A DNA stretch of 64,000 nucleotides from Pseudomonas mandelii (GCF_900106065.1 NZ_LT629796.1:2082001-2146000); one strand, 5' to 3'; shown: positions 16,618-27,830, counted from the stretch's first letter. Notes: generated by a model not told the origin, from the letters alone. A program made the numbers and translations.

Positions 16618-17176
16618 GGCGAAAACGCCGGCGAGTCGGCGCAAGGGCCGGTTGCAGTTATTGCTGATCCTGCTGGGGGTGATCGGTCCGATGATCCTCG
16701 CCACGGGCATGTACAAGTTGCAGTTCTGGGTGCCGGAAGGCCGCAGTTATCACGGCGAGCTGATCGGCAACGGCCAGACCCGCGCCGACCTTGGCGTGCA
16801 AGCGCAGGAGGACCGTTGGCAATTGCTGGTCACGGCGCCCAAGGAGTGTTCGGTGGACTGCCAGCAGCTGGTTTATCTGGCGCGGCAGATCCAGATCGGC
16901 CTCGGTCGCGATGCCGGGCGTGCCAGTCACGCCCTGGCCGCGGCCCAACCGTTGGCGGCCGATTACGACGCCAAGCTGACCCGCGAATACCCGCAACTGC
17001 AACGCTACCCAATGGACCTGACCACTTTCACCAAAACAGCGGGAGGCAAAACCGTACCGCAACTGTGGATCATCGACCCGCACGGCAATCTGGTGCTGCG
17101 CTACGACCCGACGGTGAAGGGTAAGGACCTGCTCAACGACCTGCGTCATTTGCTGAAACTGTCGAACATCGGATAA
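16583..17176 (+). CDS. Membrane-anchored thioredoxin-fold/SCO-like protein of unknown role
   Basis: The predicted 197-residue protein overlaps the end of the SURF1 gene by 35 bp; GGAG lies 7 bases before the ATG at 16583. It has one N-terminal membrane segment (LQLLLILLGVIGPMILATGM). A periplasmic part includes CSVDC, a CxxxC spacing like that of SCO copper chaperones, and a C-terminal strand LWIIDPHGNLVLRYD typical of thioredoxin folds. The distal His of true SCO proteins is not evident. It sits between SURF1 and heme A synthase, so a role in oxidase maturation or redox control is likely but unproven. Confidence 0.8.
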   Translation: MGAAMNPPSMSEAKTPASRRKGRLQLLLILLGVIGPMILATGMYKLQFWVPEGRSYHGELIGNGQTRADLGVQAQEDRWQLLVTAPKECSVDCQQLVYLARQIQIGLGRDAGRASHALAAAQPLAADYDAKLTREYPQLQRYPMDLTTFTKTAGGKTVPQLWIIDPHGNLVLRYDPTVKGKDLLNDLRHLLKLSNIG

Positions 17177-17186
17177 GGGCATCGTC

Positions 17187-18266
17187 ATGGCCAAACCTGG
17201 ATTTCGCCTCGCGCTGTTTGCCACCTTGCTGGCACTGATTGTGGTGTTGCTCGGCGCCTACACCCGCCTGACCCACGCCGGCCTCGGCTGCCCGGACTGG
17301 CCGGGTTGCTACGGCTTTATCAGCGTGCCGAAAAGCGAAGCCCAACTGGCCCATGCCGAATTGCATTTTCCCGATGCACCCGTCGAAGCCCACAAAGGCT
17401 GGAACGAGATGGTCCACCGCTATTTCGCCGGCACCCTCGGGTTGTTGATTTCAGTGCTGGCCGGTCGCGCCTGGGTGCATCGTCGTCATCCGGGGCAACC
17501 GGTGAAGCTGCCGCTGTTTCTGCTGGTGGTTGTCATCGCCCAAGCGGCGTTCGGCATGTGGACGGTGACGCTCAAGCTCTGGCCGCAGGTGGTGACCGGG
17601 CATTTGCTCGGCGGTTTTGCGACCTTGAGCCTGTTGTTTTTGCTGACCTTGCGCCTGTCCGGCGTACTGCCGGCGCTGACCGTGCCACGGCGATTGCAGC
17701 ACTGGGCGACGGCCGGGTTGCTGCTGGTAATCCTGCAAATCGCCCTCGGGGGCTGGGTCAGTTCCAACTATGCAGCCGTGGCTTGCATCGACTTCCCGAC
17801 CTGCCATGGGCAATGGCTGCCACCGGCTGATTTCGCCAACGGTTTTCACCTGACCCAACACATCGGCCCCAATTACCTGGGCGGGCAACTGGACAGTGAT
17901 GCCCGCACAGCGATCCATCTGACTCACCGCATCGGCGCGTTGCTGGTGACGCTCGTGCTGCTGGGGCTGGCCTGGCAACTGAAAGTGGTTGGCATGACGC
18001 GCTTGGCCGCAATGGTGCTGATCGCCCTTGCGGCCCAAATAACCCTCGGTATCAGCAACGTCTTGTTCCACCTGCCGCTGCCTGTTGCGGTCGCGCATAA
18101 CGCGGGGGGCGCAGCGCTGTTGCTCACGATGGTGCTGGTCAATTATCACGCGCGAACCAGCCTGGTTCGGGTCAAACAGCAAAACCTTGCACGCTGGCGG
18201 TTCAGCCCGCGTAAACACTCAGCCGGGCCCATAACAATAAAAGGAGAGATGCCATGGCGACTCTGA
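17187..18266 (+). CDS. ctaA: Heme A synthase CtaA/Cox15
   Basis: This 359-residue polytopic enzyme oxidises the methyl group of heme O to produce heme A for the aa3 oxidase. About eight membrane helices are visible. The paired-cysteine loops CPDWPGC and CIDFPTC are present, as are conserved heme-binding histidines ([28 protein letters not shown]). It starts 10 bp after the SCO-like gene and its end overlaps the cyoE start by 13 bp. Confidence 0.95.
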   Translation: MAKPGFRLALFATLLALIVVLLGAYTRLTHAGLGCPDWPGCYGFISVPKSEAQLAHAELHFPDAPVEAHKGWNEMVHRYFAGTLGLLISVLAGRAWVHRRHPGQPVKLPLFLLVVVIAQAAFGMWTVTLKLWPQVVTGHLLGGFATLSLLFLLTLRLSGVLPALTVPRRLQHWATAGLLLVILQIALGGWVSSNYAAVACIDFPTCHGQWLPPADFANGFHLTQHIGPNYLGGQLDSDARTAIHLTHRIGALLVTLVLLGLAWQLKVVGMTRLAAMVLIALAAQITLGISNVLFHLPLPVAVAHNAGGAALLLTMVLVNYHARTSLVRVKQQNLARWRFSPRKHSAGPITIKGEMPWRL

Positions 18267-19153
18267 TCGGCGAACGTCACAGTCAGGCGATCTGGCGTGA
18301 CTATCTGGAGCTGACCAAGCCTAAAGTGGTGGTGCTGATGCTCATCACCTCGCTGGTCGGCATGTTCCTCGCGACCCGCGCCGGGGTGCCGTGGACGGTG
18401 CTGGTGTTCGGCAACCTGGGGATCGCGTTGTGTGCCGGGGGTGCGGCGGCGGTGAATCATGTGGTGGACCGGCGTATCGATGCAGTGATGGCGCGTACCC
18501 ACAAACGTCCCTTGGCTGAAGGGCGGGTTTCACCTGCGGCGGCGCTGACATTTGCCCTGGTATTGGCGGTGCTTGGGCAAGCCGTGCTGCTGGCCTTCAC
18601 CAATGCGCTGACGGCCTGGCTGACCCTCGCGTCCCTGCTCGGTTATGCGGTGATCTATACCGGTTTCCTGAAGCGCGCAACGCCGCAGAACATCGTTATC
18701 GGTGGCCTGGCCGGCGCTGCCCCGCCGTTGCTCGGCTGGACCGCGGCCACCGGTCATGTCAGCGCCGAACCCTTGTTGCTGGTGTTGATCATTTTCGCCT
18801 GGACCCCGCCTCACTTCTGGGCCCTGGCCATTCACCGCAAAGAGGAATATGCCAAGGCCAACATCCCGATGTTGCCGGTGACCCATGGCGAGCATTACAC
18901 CAAGGTCCACATCCTGCTTTATACCTTCGCGCTGCTGGCGGTCAGCCTGATGCCCTACGTGATCCACATGAGCGGCATGCTTTACCTGATTTGCGCCCTG
19001 GGACTGGGCGCAAGGTTTCTGCAATGGGCCGTGGTGCTGTACCGTGGCACTCGGCCGCACGCGGCGATCAACACCTTCAAGTACTCTATCTACTACTTGT
19101 TCCTGCTGTTTATCGCGCTGCTCGTAGACCACTACTTACTGTTGAACCTATGA
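18254..19153 (+). CDS. cyoE: Protoheme IX farnesyltransferase (heme O synthase)
   Basis: This 299-residue UbiA-family prenyltransferase converts heme B to heme O, the substrate of CtaA. The first aspartate motif reads [16 protein letters not shown], which matches CyoE/CtaB/Cox10 closely. About nine hydrophobic segments follow. AAGGAGAG precedes the ATG inside the end of ctaA. Its stop codon overlaps the SCO start (ATGA). Its place in the aa3 locus makes it the CtaB-type copy rather than the one in a cyo operon. Confidence 0.95.
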   Translation: MATLIGERHSQAIWRDYLELTKPKVVVLMLITSLVGMFLATRAGVPWTVLVFGNLGIALCAGGAAAVNHVVDRRIDAVMARTHKRPLAEGRVSPAAALTFALVLAVLGQAVLLAFTNALTAWLTLASLLGYAVIYTGFLKRATPQNIVIGGLAGAAPPLLGWTAATGHVSAEPLLLVLIIFAWTPPHFWALAIHRKEEYAKANIPMLPVTHGEHYTKVHILLYTFALLAVSLMPYVIHMSGMLYLICALGLGARFLQWAVVLYRGTRPHAAINTFKYSIYYLFLLFIALLVDHYLLLNL

Positions 19154-19785
19154 CTCGAACTCAGAAAACCGTCTTTATCCTCGTCGCCCTGATCGCGCTG
19201 GTTCTGGGCCTGACCATCAACAAAGTGCTGTCCGGAAAAGGCCAGGGCGATCCGACGGCATTGATCGATGCCGGGATCATTTTGCTGCCGCAAAGCCGCA
19301 ACCTGCCAAACGTGACGATGACCGATCAGGACGGCAAGCCGGTGATGGTCAACGAGCTGAAAGACAAATGGTCACTGCTGTTCTTCGGCTACACCTTCTG
19401 CCCGGACATCTGCCCGACCACCCTCGCCCAGCTGCGCCAGATCAAAAGTGAACTGCCGCCAGAGGCTGTGGCGAAGTTGCAGATCATCCTGGTCAGCGTC
19501 GACCCGAACCGCGACACGCCCAAGCAGCTCAAGCAGTACCTGGGCTACTTCGATCCGCAGTTCACAGGCCTGACGCCTTCGTCGATTGAAGACATTCAGA
19601 AACTGGCCAATGCGGTGAGCATTCCGTTCATTCCGGCAGACACCAGCAAGCCGAATTACACGGTTGATCACAGCGGCAACCTCGCGGTGATCGGGCCGGA
19701 CGGGACACAGCGTGGGTTCATTCGTGCACCGCTGAATAACGCCAAGTTGGTGGCGCAGTTGCCGGTGATGCTCAACCGCAAATAA
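19150..19785 (+). CDS. SCO1/SenC copper chaperone
   Basis: This 211-residue membrane-anchored thioredoxin-fold protein helps build the CuA centre of oxidase subunit II. An N-terminal membrane segment ([16 protein letters not shown]) precedes the domain. The copper ligands are intact: CPDIC near residues 82-86 and the distal His in VDHSG. Its start codon overlaps the cyoE stop, so it closes the assembly operon. Confidence 0.95.
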   Translation: MTRTQKTVFILVALIALVLGLTINKVLSGKGQGDPTALIDAGIILLPQSRNLPNVTMTDQDGKPVMVNELKDKWSLLFFGYTFCPDICPTTLAQLRQIKSELPPEAVAKLQIILVSVDPNRDTPKQLKQYLGYFDPQFTGLTPSSIEDIQKLANAVSIPFIPADTSKPNYTVDHSGNLAVIGPDGTQRGFIRAPLNNAKLVAQLPVMLNRK

Positions 19786-19794
19786 ACACCACGC

Positions 19795-19870
19795 CCCCTG
19801 TAAGAGCCAGGCTTGCCGGCGAAAGCGCCCGTGAGATCGCCGTCGCCGGCAAGCCTGGCTCCTACAGGGG
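19795..19870. repeat. Paired REP-like element, GAGCCAGGCTTGCCGGCGA type
   Basis: Facing arms (CTGTAAGAGCCAGGCTTGCC... and its complement ...GGCAAGCCTGGCTCCTACAG) surround a short centre just after the SCO stop codon. The arm sequence differs from the main REP family in this window. Confidence 0.8.
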
Positions 19871-19893
19871 ACGGTGTTTCAGGCATAAAAAAA

Positions 19894-19918
19894 TGGGGCG
19901 CATTCGATGCGCCCCATT
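19894..19918. terminator. Bidirectional terminator between the SCO gene and metQ
   Basis: A perfect 11-bp stem (ATGGGGCGCAT/ATGCGCCCCAT) with a 3-base loop is flanked by A7 on the left and T6 on the right, so it can stop transcription from both convergent units. Confidence 0.92.
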
Positions 19919-19936
19919 TTTTGTTAACGACTCAGA

Positions 19937-20707
19937 TCAGAACGCCGGCAATACCGCGCCTTTGTACTTCTCGAGGATAAAGGCCTTCACTTCCGGGCTG
20001 TGCAGGGCAGCAATCAGTTTCTTCATGTCTTCGCTGTCCTTGTCGTCCGGGCGGGCTACGAGGATGTTCACGTAAGGCGAGTCGTTGCCTTCGATGACCA
20101 GTGCATCCTTGGACGGATCGAGCTTGGCTTCCAGCGCGTAGTTGGTGTTGATCAGCGCCAGGTCGACCTGGGTCAGCACGCGCGGGATGGTCGCGGCTTC
20201 CAGCTCACGGAATTTCAGGTCCTTGGTGTTCTCGGTGATGTCCTTGACCGTCGACAGGATGTTGTTCGAATCCTTCAACTTGATCAGGCCGGCCTTGGCC
20301 AGCAGCAACAGCGCGCGACCGCCGTTGGTGGCGTCGTTCGGGATCACCACGTTGGCGCCGCCTGGCAGTTCGGTCAGGGCCTTGTACTTGCTGGAGTAAG
20401 CGCCCAGCGGTTCCAGGTGTACGCCAGCAACGGCGACCAGGTCGGTGCCCTTGGCCTTGTTGAACTCATCGAGGTACGGCTGGTGCTGGAAGAAGTTGGC
20501 GTCCAGGCGTTTTTCGGCAACCTGCACGTTTGGCTGGATGTAGTCAGTGAACACTTTGACCTTCAGGTCCACGCCGTCTTTGGCCAGGGCCGGTTTGACG
20601 AATTCGAGGATTTCCGCGTGCGGCACCGGGGTGGCTGCAACGGTCAGAGTGTCAGCGTGAGCGGAAAACGCTGCAACGGCTGCGAACGCGACGAGTAGTT
20701 TTTTCAT
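19937..20707 (-). CDS. metQ: Methionine-type ABC transporter substrate-binding protein
   Basis: This 256-residue periplasmic binding protein of the NlpA/MetQ family probably captures D/L-methionine for MetNI. The signal peptide ends at AFSAHA with no lipobox cysteine, so it appears to be soluble rather than a lipoprotein. Family segments include VAATPVPHAEILEF and DANFFQHQPYL. It follows metI after 91 bp in the same direction and ends at the bidirectional terminator. Confidence 0.93.
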   Translation of the reverse strand: MKKLLVAFAAVAAFSAHADTLTVAATPVPHAEILEFVKPALAKDGVDLKVKVFTDYIQPNVQVAEKRLDANFFQHQPYLDEFNKAKGTDLVAVAGVHLEPLGAYSSKYKALTELPGGANVVIPNDATNGGRALLLLAKAGLIKLKDSNNILSTVKDITENTKDLKFRELEAATIPRVLTQVDLALINTNYALEAKLDPSKDALVIEGNDSPYVNILVARPDDKDSEDMKKLIAALHSPEVKAFILEKYKGAVLPAF

Positions 20708-20798
20708 TCAGCTAACTCCTTGTGGGTACCCGCTTGCGGCGCCTGGATTTGGCGCCTGCCAGCGAATGGCCGGCTCATGTCTTGTTTACGAGAACTGT

Positions 20799-21473
20799 TT
20801 ATTTTCTGGAGAAATGGACGACCAGTTTGTCACCAACCATTTGCAGAACCTGCACCAGCACCAGCAACAGCACCACGGTGACGATCATCACATCGGTCTG
20901 GAAACGCTGATAACCAAAACGGATCGCCAGGTCGCCCAACCCACCGGCACCGACCACACCGGCCATCGCCGTGTAGGACACCAGTGTAATAGCCGTCACC
21001 GTAATCGCCGCGTAAATGCCCGGGCGGGCTTCTGGCAGTAGGGCGTTGATGATGATCTGCCGGGTCGTCGCACCCATGGCCTGGGTGGCTTCGATGATGC
21101 CGCGATCCACTTCACGCAGGGCGGTTTCCACCAGTCGCCCGAAGAACGGCGTGGCACCCACTACCAGCGGCGGGATCGCACCGGCGACGCCGAGCGAGGT
21201 GCCGGTGATCAGCACGGTGAACGGGATCATCACGATCAGCAAAATGATGAACGGCAGCGAACGCAGGATGTTCACCACCAGCGACAGCACGGCGTATAGC
21301 GTTCTGGATTCCAGCAACTGACGCGGACTGCACAGGAACAACAACACGCCCAGCGGGAGGCCGAGCAACACGGTGAACAACAACGAACCGAAGAGCATCA
21401 GCAGGGTATCGCCGGTAGCCAGCCAGATTTCGAACCAGTCGATGTTGACGAAGAAACTTGTCAGGACTTCCAT
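20799..21473 (-). CDS. metI: Methionine ABC transporter permease
   Basis: This 224-residue permease has about five membrane helices and the EAA-type coupling loop (ATQAMGATTRQIIINALLPE). Its ATG shares one base with the metN stop codon (TGATG), indicating coupled translation. With MetN and MetQ it forms the uptake system for methionine. Confidence 0.94.
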   Translation of the reverse strand: MEVLTSFFVNIDWFEIWLATGDTLLMLFGSLLFTVLLGLPLGVLLFLCSPRQLLESRTLYAVLSLVVNILRSLPFIILLIVMIPFTVLITGTSLGVAGAIPPLVVGATPFFGRLVETALREVDRGIIEATQAMGATTRQIIINALLPEARPGIYAAITVTAITLVSYTAMAGVVGAGGLGDLAIRFGYQRFQTDVMIVTVVLLLVLVQVLQMVGDKLVVHFSRK

Positions 21474-22480
21474 CAGCGCAGGACCTCCATGTGGACGTCA
21501 GCTGCGGTGAAGTGGGCGAACGCCGCCTCCATGTCGCCACCGGTAACAGCCAGGGTCAATTGCCCGTAAGGGACGTCTTTGATGCGGTCGATACGACCGG
21601 CCAGGATGCTGTAGTCCACGCCCGTTTCCCGAGCGACGGTCCCCAACAGTGGTGCGTAGGTCGCTTCGCCCTGGAAGGTCAGACGCACGATGCGGCCCGG
21701 CACATGGGAGAAGTCGTCACGCTGTTCGCTTTCATCGATCTGCTCGTCTTCTTGCACGAAACGTTTGGTGGTCGGGTGTTTCGGATGCAGGAACACCTGG
21801 GCCACCGAACCTTGCTCGACGATCACACCCGCGTCCATTACGGCGACCTGGTCGCAGACCCGGCGGATCACGTCCATCTCGTGGGTAATCAGGACGATGG
21901 TCAGTTTCAGCTCGCGATTGATCTCAGCCAGCAATTGCAGGACCGACGCCGTGGTCTGCGGGTCCAGGGCGCTGGTGGCTTCGTCGCACAGCAGGATTTT
22001 TGGCTTGGTCGCCAGGGCGCGGGCAATGCCGACGCGCTGCTTCTGGCCGCCGGACAGCTGCGCCGGGTACTTTTTGGCGTGGTCAGACAAACCGACCCGC
22101 GCCAGCAACTCGGCGACACGCTGGTCAATCTCGCTGCGCGACAGTTCACCGGCCAGGGTCAGCGGCAGCGCGACGTTGTCGGCCACGGTCTTGGACGCCA
22201 GCAGGTTGAAGTGCTGGAAAATCATCCCGACCTGCTGGCGGAAGCGGCGCAGGCTGTTGGCGTCGAGCGCGGTGACTTCTTCACCGTCGACGAAGATCTT
22301 GCCGCCGCTGGATTCTTCCAGGCGATTGATCAGACGCAGCAGGGTACTTTTTCCCGCGCCGGAGTGACCGATCAGGCCGAAGACCTGACCGTTCTCAATC
22401 GTCAGACTGGTCGGGTGCAGGGCGGGAATATCCTTACCGGCGACGCGGTAGGTTTTGTGGACGTTTTGAAACTCGATCAC
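21473..22480 (-). CDS. metN: Methionine ABC transporter ATP-binding protein
   Basis: This 335-residue ATPase carries Walker A (GHSGAGKST), the signature LSGGQKQRV and Walker B ([11 protein letters not shown]). The C-terminal extension of about 90 residues is the NIL domain that senses methionine in MetN proteins. It is the first gene of metNIQ. No S-box or other riboswitch was recognised in the 260 bp upstream, which is shared with the divergent catalase gene. Confidence 0.94.
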   Translation of the reverse strand: MIEFQNVHKTYRVAGKDIPALHPTSLTIENGQVFGLIGHSGAGKSTLLRLINRLEESSGGKIFVDGEEVTALDANSLRRFRQQVGMIFQHFNLLASKTVADNVALPLTLAGELSRSEIDQRVAELLARVGLSDHAKKYPAQLSGGQKQRVGIARALATKPKILLCDEATSALDPQTTASVLQLLAEINRELKLTIVLITHEMDVIRRVCDQVAVMDAGVIVEQGSVAQVFLHPKHPTTKRFVQEDEQIDESEQRDDFSHVPGRIVRLTFQGEATYAPLLGTVARETGVDYSILAGRIDRIKDVPYGQLTLAVTGGDMEAAFAHFTAADVHMEVLR

Positions 22481-22740
22481 GTAGCGAACCTTGTGGGGCG
22501 CGTTGGAAAAGGGTCAGCGGTTAGCCGGGCGCGCATTTTAGCCTGTCCGTATAGAGGTTATTAGCATTTATTCCGCATTCAACCTTCCATTTGGCAATAA
22601 CGCGATCGAAGGTTAGAAAAAAGGAACGGCTAAAAAGCGCGCCAGTCACTAATAAGGCAACTCGAAAACGCCCCCGGTGCCGTGCCTGGGGAATGCATAT
22701 AAGTCCTGGCTACGGGATCGCAACGAGGAGTTTACGACTG

Positions 22741-24879
22741 ATGAGTACTAAAAAGCCTGCCGCACCTAAAAGCGCACTGGCCGGGACCGATACCCTGGAC
22801 CGCGGCAACACCAATGCCAAGCTCGAGAGCCTGGAAAAGTTTCGCTCCGACGCCACCGAACAAGCCCTGCGCACCAATCAGGGCGTGAAGGTTTCGGACA
22901 ACCAGAACACGTTGAAGGTCGGCGCGCGCGGGCCGTCGTTGCTGGAAGACTTCATCATGCGTGAAAAAATCACGCATTTTGACCATGAGCGCATTCCAGA
23001 GCGCATCGTCCATGCTCGGGGCACTGGCGCTCATGGTTTTTTCCAGACCTATGAAAACCATTCCGTACTGACCAAAGCCGGTTTCCTACAAGATCCCGGC
23101 AAGAAAACCCCGGTCTTCGTGCGCTTTTCCACGGTGCAGGGTCCGCGTGGGTCAGGCGATACCGTGCGGGACGTGCGAGGTTTCGCCGTGAAATTCTTCA
23201 CCGACGAGGGCAACTTCGACCTGGTGGGCAATAACATGCCGGTGTTTTTCATTCAGGATGCGATCAAGTTCCCTGACTTCGTGCACGCGGTGAAACCGGA
23301 GCCACACAACGAGATCCCTACCGGCGGCTCGGCTCACGACACCTTCTGGGATTTCGTCTCGCTGGTGCCAGAGTCGGCGCACATGGTGATCTGGGCCATG
23401 TCCGACCGGGCGATCCCGAAAAGCCTGCGCAGCATGCAGGGCTTTGGCGTACACACGTTCCGCTTGATCAATGCCGAAGGAAAATCACGCTTCGTCAAAT
23501 TCCACTGGCGCCCTACCGCCGGTACTTGCTCACTGGTGTGGGATGAAGCGCAGAAGCTCGCCGGTAAAGACACCGATTACCACCGCCGCGATCTGTGGGA
23601 GTCGATCGAGATGGGCGACTACCCGGAGTGGGAGTTGGGCGTGCAGGTCATCGAAGAAGAAAACGAACATAACTTCGACTTCGACATCCTCGACCCGACC
23701 AAACTGATCCCGGAAGAACTGGTGCCCATTACCCCGCTGGGCAAGATGGTGCTCAACCGCAACCCGGATAATTTCTTCGCCGAAACCGAGCAGGTTGCGT
23801 TCTGCCCGGGCCATATCGTGCCGGGCATCGACTTCTCCAATGATCCGCTGCTGCAAGGGCGGCTGTTTTCCTACACCGATACGCAGATCAGCCGACTCGG
23901 TGGGCCGAATTTTCACGAGATCCCGATCAACCGTCCCGTAGCACCCTTCCATAACGGCCAGCGGGATGCGCTGCATCGCACCACCATCGACAAGGGGCGC
24001 GCCTCCTACGAGCCGAATTCCATCGATGGCGGTTGGCCGAAAGAAACGCCGCCTGCCGCGCAGGACGGTGGATTCGAGACCTATCCAGAGCGCATCGACG
24101 CCAACAAGATTCGCCAGCGCAGCGAGTCGTTCGGCGATCACTTCTCCCAAGCGCGCCTGTTTTTCCACAGCATGAGCAAGCACGAGCAGGAACACATCAT
24201 CTCGGCTTACAGCTTTGAGCTGGGCAAGGTTGAGCGTGAATTCATCCGTGCACGTCAGGTGAACGAGATCCTGGCCAATATCGATCTGGAACTGGCCAAA
24301 CGCGTGGCGCAGAACCTTGGTTTGCCGGCGCCGAAGGCTGGCACCGTCGAAGTGCGTAAAACTTCACTCGATCGCTCACCGGCCTTGAGCCAGGCCAACC
24401 TGCTGCCGGGGGATATCAAAACGCGGAAAGTGGCGATTCTGGCGGCCAACGGTGTCGATGGTGCTGCGATTGATGCGATGAAGAAGGCGCTGAAGGCAGA
24501 AGGTGCGCACGCCAAGCTGCTCGGCCCGACTTCCGCGCCAGTGACCACCGCCGATGGCAAGACACTGCCGGTGGACGCTTCAATGGAAGGCTTGCCTTCG
24601 GTGGCATTCGATGCGGTGTTCGTACCCGGTGGCGCGGCGTCGATCAAGGCGTTGAGTGGCGATGGCGTAGCGCTGCATTACCTGTTGGAAGCTTACAAAC
24701 ACTTGAAAGCGATTGCGCTGCATGGCGAGGCGAAGCAGTTGCTGGACGTGTTGAAGCTTGAGGTGGATGCGGGGCTGGTCGTGGGTGCGGATGCCCAGTT
24801 GATCAAACCGTTCTTTGCCGCCATCGGGCAGCATCGGGTTTGGGATCGGGAGCCTAAGGCCAAGGCGATTCCGGCTTAA
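22741..24879 (+). CDS. katE: Large-subunit catalase (KatE/HPII clade)
   Basis: This 712-residue monofunctional heme catalase breaks down hydrogen peroxide. The distal His lies in [12 protein letters not shown] and the proximal heme Tyr in [14 protein letters not shown]. The length and the C-terminal DJ-1/GATase-like domain (from about residue 560, [12 protein letters not shown]) place it in the large-subunit clade. The start at 22741 has GAGGAG upstream; the longer open frame has a poor N-terminus. It lies between metNIQ and the znu locus, and no promoter was assigned. Confidence 0.95.
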   Translation: MSTKKPAAPKSALAGTDTLDRGNTNAKLESLEKFRSDATEQALRTNQGVKVSDNQNTLKVGARGPSLLEDFIMREKITHFDHERIPERIVHARGTGAHGFFQTYENHSVLTKAGFLQDPGKKTPVFVRFSTVQGPRGSGDTVRDVRGFAVKFFTDEGNFDLVGNNMPVFFIQDAIKFPDFVHAVKPEPHNEIPTGGSAHDTFWDFVSLVPESAHMVIWAMSDRAIPKSLRSMQGFGVHTFRLINAEGKSRFVKFHWRPTAGTCSLVWDEAQKLAGKDTDYHRRDLWESIEMGDYPEWELGVQVIEEENEHNFDFDILDPTKLIPEELVPITPLGKMVLNRNPDNFFAETEQVAFCPGHIVPGIDFSNDPLLQGRLFSYTDTQISRLGGPNFHEIPINRPVAPFHNGQRDALHRTTIDKGRASYEPNSIDGGWPKETPPAAQDGGFETYPERIDANKIRQRSESFGDHFSQARLFFHSMSKHEQEHIISAYSFELGKVEREFIRARQVNEILANIDLELAKRVAQNLGLPAPKAGTVEVRKTSLDRSPALSQANLLPGDIKTRKVAILAANGVDGAAIDAMKKALKAEGAHAKLLGPTSAPVTTADGKTLPVDASMEGLPSVAFDAVFVPGGAASIKALSGDGVALHYLLEAYKHLKAIALHGEAKQLLDVLKLEVDAGLVVGADAQLIKPFFAAIGQHRVWDREPKAKAIPA

Positions 24880-24905
24880 GGTTTTGTATCGTTAGGGAGG
24901 ACGCC

Positions 24906-24996
24906 TTCGCGAGCAGGCTCGCTCCCACAGGGTTGGGGTTTGATCATAGAAAGTGTAATCAACCCCGATTCACTGTGAGAGCGAGCCTGCTCGCGA
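24906..24996. repeat. Paired REP element
   Basis: Arms TTCGCGAGCAGGCTCGCTCC (24906 on) and GAGAGCGAGCCTGCTCGCGA (to 24996) lie in the gap between the convergent katE and lipoprotein genes. Here the order of the two arms is reversed relative to the element at 10074. Confidence 0.88.
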
Positions 24997-25001
24997 CGCT
25001 T

Positions 25002-25718
25002 TCAGGGTTTACGCGGACTCAAGACGATCTGCGCCGGAACGTTGCGCAGGATCTGCTTCTGCAGATTCAGATCGAACCCCGAATCCAGCTTCTTCACCCG
25101 TTTAGTCAGCAACGTCGCCAACCATGGGTAATCCTGGGTACGCGGCGCCTGAATGCTGACATCGCACTGGTAATTCACCACATCGGCGGCAATCGCATCC
25201 AATTGACGGCGAAGTTTGCTCATATCCGTGAGGTTCAACGCAATTGTGGTGCTCTCAGCCGTAGGATCAATGACTTTGGCCGGTGGCTTGGCCTCGGCTG
25301 CCATGAGCGCCGCTTCAGCCCTGTCCAGTTCAGCTTTACGGGCATTGACGATGGCGTTGTTGACCCCACCCGTCAGCGCCGGAGCCTTTGGCATTAATGC
25401 CCGGGCCCGGGCCAGCGCCGTAGCGGCCGCATTTACATCGCCCTTTTGCAGCACGATTTGGCTGCGACGCAGATAGGCTTCGGCCAATTGCCGCTGATAT
25501 TGCACAAGGGACGGATCGTCTGGCGACTGGGCCTGCAAGGTCGCCAACTGGTCTTCGGCGGTGGCCAGCTCGCTGCTGGCCAGGTTTTGTTCCAGCTGCG
25601 CGATGGCCGTGGCCCGGGCATCGGTCGCCGCAGTGGTGGCCGATGGCGTGCTTTGGCAAGCGCCCAGTAGCAGCGAAAATGCGACAAGGAGCAGATAACG
25701 GGAGGCTGACAGCTTCAT
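25002..25718 (-). CDS. Lipoprotein downstream of znuB (PA5502-like)
   Basis: This 238-residue protein has a lipoprotein signal peptide with lipobox LGAC (Cys near residue 21). The mature part contains tetratricopeptide-like helical segments (AEAYLRRSQIVLQKGDVNAA) and an Ala/Gln-rich composition. It follows znuB by 37 bp in the same direction, so it may be co-transcribed with zur-znuCB. From memory the same neighbour occurs in P. aeruginosa. Its role in zinc handling is unknown. Confidence 0.85.
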   Translation of the reverse strand: MKLSASRYLLLVAFSLLLGACQSTPSATTAATDARATAIAQLEQNLASSELATAEDQLATLQAQSPDDPSLVQYQRQLAEAYLRRSQIVLQKGDVNAAATALARARALMPKAPALTGGVNNAIVNARKAELDRAEAALMAAEAKPPAKVIDPTAESTTIALNLTDMSKLRRQLDAIAADVVNYQCDVSIQAPRTQDYPWLATLLTKRVKKLDSGFDLNLQKQILRNVPAQIVLSPRKP

Positions 25719-25755
25719 TCCTGCGACTCTCTATTTGCGCAAAAAACGAGCAAGT

Positions 25756-26544
25756 CTACACCCCTCGACGGGGCAGGACAAAACTCAGCAGAAACAGTGC
25801 GGCGGCCGTCACAACAATCGACGGGCCCGCCGGGGTGTCTTTGAACCACGACAACGCCAGCCCGCCACAGACTGCGAGCATGCCCAGCAGGCTCGCGCCC
25901 AGCGCCATCTGTTCCGGCGAGCGAGCGTGACGTTGTGCCGCAGCCGCCGGGATGATCAACAGCGAAGTAATCAGCAACACACCGACGATTTTCATCGCCA
26001 CAGCGATCACCACCGCGATCAGCAACATCAAGGCCAGGCGCAGCGCCGGCACGGGCAAACCTTCCACCCGGGCCAGTTCTTCATGCACCGTGATCGCCAA
26101 CAATGGCCGCCACAACGTCACCAGCAACGCGAGAACACCAGCGCTGCCACCGAGTATCCAGGCCAAGTCGGTCGGGCTGATCGCCAGCAAGTCACCGAAC
26201 AGATACGCCATCAGGTCGATCCGCACTTCGTGCATGAAGCTTAGTACGACCAGGCCCAGAGAGAGCGTGCTTGGTGCGAGAATTCCCAAAAGCGTGTCGG
26301 ACGCCAGCGGCTGACGCTGTTGCAACGTCACCAGCAGCACCGCCAACAGCAAGCAACCGACGGTGACGGCAACGGTAGGGCTGACATCCAGCAGAAAGCC
26401 CAATGCCACGCCGAGCAAGGCCGCGTGGGACAAGGTGTCGCCGAAATAGGCCATGCGCCGCCAGACCACGAACGAACCCAGCGGTCCTGCGACCAGCGCC
26501 AAAGCCAGACCTGCAAGCAGGGCGTAGAGCAGAAAATCAGCCAT
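25756..26544 (-). CDS. znuB: Zinc ABC transporter permease
   Basis: This 262-residue ABC-3 family permease has about eight membrane helices; the family segment [21 protein letters not shown] is near residue 30. It imports zinc delivered by ZnuA. The start at 26544 is inside the last codons of znuC (8-bp overlap), so the two are coupled; the longer frame runs through znuC and was rejected. Confidence 0.94.
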   Translation of the reverse strand: MADFLLYALLAGLALALVAGPLGSFVVWRRMAYFGDTLSHAALLGVALGFLLDVSPTVAVTVGCLLLAVLLVTLQQRQPLASDTLLGILAPSTLSLGLVVLSFMHEVRIDLMAYLFGDLLAISPTDLAWILGGSAGVLALLVTLWRPLLAITVHEELARVEGLPVPALRLALMLLIAVVIAVAMKIVGVLLITSLLIIPAAAAQRHARSPEQMALGASLLGMLAVCGGLALSWFKDTPAGPSIVVTAAALFLLSFVLPRRGV

Positions 26545-27322
26545 GCTTGCAGCTATCTCCATGGACATGGGGTTGGGCCGTCGGGGCCGCGTTGACCACC
26601 GAACCATGCAGGTCATGGGCGTGGTCGTGGTGGTGGTGATAAATCGCCAGGCTTTGTGCGTTTTTGCCGAACAGCTCGACGAAAGCCGGATCGCCGCTGA
26701 CTTGTTCCGGGTGCCCGGAGCAGCAGACATGACGATTCAGACAGACCACCTGGTCGGTGGTGCTCATGACCAGGTGCAAATCGTGGGAGACCATCAATAC
26801 CCCGCAGCCGTGACGGTCGCGCAGCCGCGTGATCAGGCTGTAGAGCTCGGCTTGGCCGGCCACATCGACGCCTTGCACCGGTTCGTCGAGCACCAGCAGT
26901 TCCGGCTCACGCAGCAGGGCTCGAGCCAGCAGCACACGCTGCATCTCGCCACCGGAAACACTTTGCACCGGGCTGTCGATCACCTGCTCGGCGCCGACTT
27001 CCTTGAGTGCCGCCAAGGCCCTGGCACGGTCCACGCCAGGCACCAGACGCAAAAAGCGCAGTACCGACAACGGCAGCGTCGGATCGACGTGAAGTTTTTG
27101 CGGCATGTAACCGACCCGCAGTTTCGGCTTGCGCCAGACGCTGCCGCTGTCCGGCTTCAACAGACCGAGCACCGCGCGCACCAGCGTGGTCTTGCCCGCG
27201 CCGTTCGGGCCGATCAGGGTGACGATCTGCCCCGGCTCGACGCTCAGCTCGATGTTATCCAGCACGTTTTGCCCGGCAAAGGTGACGACAACCTGCTCGA
27301 GGCGAATCAGCGCATTGCTCAT
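26537..27322 (-). CDS. znuC: Zinc ABC transporter ATP-binding protein
   Basis: This 261-residue ATPase has Walker A (GPNGAGKTT), the signature VSGGEMQRV and Walker B ([12 protein letters not shown]). The C-terminal tail is His-rich ([13 protein letters not shown] and [10 protein letters not shown]), consistent with metal binding in ZnuC proteins. Its ATG shares a base with the zur stop codon (TGATG). It is the second gene of zur-znuC-znuB. Confidence 0.95.
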   Translation of the reverse strand: MSNALIRLEQVVVTFAGQNVLDNIELSVEPGQIVTLIGPNGAGKTTLVRAVLGLLKPDSGSVWRKPKLRVGYMPQKLHVDPTLPLSVLRFLRLVPGVDRARALAALKEVGAEQVIDSPVQSVSGGEMQRVLLARALLREPELLVLDEPVQGVDVAGQAELYSLITRLRDRHGCGVLMVSHDLHLVMSTTDQVVCLNRHVCCSGHPEQVSGDPAFVELFGKNAQSLAIYHHHHDHAHDLHGSVVNAAPTAQPHVHGDSCKHG

Positions 27323-27804
27323 CAAGCCCCCTGGCAACCCGAGCAGAGGCCGACCACTTCAACGGTCTGGCCTTCGACGACGAAACCGACATCCTTGGCG
27401 CTGCTGATGATCGCGTCGCTGATGGATTTCTGTTCGAGCTCAATGGCGGCGTGACATTCGCGGCAGATCAGGAATTGACCCTGATGGGCATGCTCCGGGT
27501 GATTGCAGCCGACGAAGGCGTTGAGCGAGGAGATGCGGTGGACGAGGCCGTTTTCCAACAGGAAATCCAGCGCACGGTACACGGTAGGCGGCGCAGCGCG
27601 GCGGCCATCCTGCTCACTGAGTACCGCGAGAATGTCGTAGGCACCCAACGGCTTGTGACTTTGCCACACCAGCTCCAGCACCCGCCGACGCAAGGCGGTC
27701 AGGCGCAGGCCTTGACGTGCGCACAAGGCATCGGCCTCAGTCAGTGCGCTATGTACGCAATGAGAGTGGTCGTGTGGACGGCTGGCAATCGGTGTTTTAG
27801 GCAT
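27322..27804 (-). CDS. zur: Zinc uptake regulator (Fur family)
   Basis: This 160-residue Fur-family repressor binds DNA when zinc-loaded. It has an N-terminal winged helix ([27 protein letters not shown]) and two CxxC zinc sites (CREC, and CSGC at the end). Its gene is transcribed divergently from znuA with a Zur-like site between them, so it probably controls both itself and uptake. Confidence 0.94.
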   Translation of the reverse strand: MPKTPIASRPHDHSHCVHSALTEADALCARQGLRLTALRRRVLELVWQSHKPLGAYDILAVLSEQDGRRAAPPTVYRALDFLLENGLVHRISSLNAFVGCNHPEHAHQGQFLICRECHAAIELEQKSISDAIISSAKDVGFVVEGQTVEVVGLCSGCQGA

Positions 27805-27830
27805 GAGCGGCGACGAGTTTTGTGAGAGAC

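Noticed and set aside
16583..17176. Calling the gene a second SCO1/SenC
   Set aside because: Only the CxxxC spacing and the fold fit; the distal His and flanking motif of SCO are not seen.
22481..22740. S-adenosylmethionine riboswitch before metN
   Set aside because: No SAM-riboswitch pattern could be recognised in the shared metN-katE gap.
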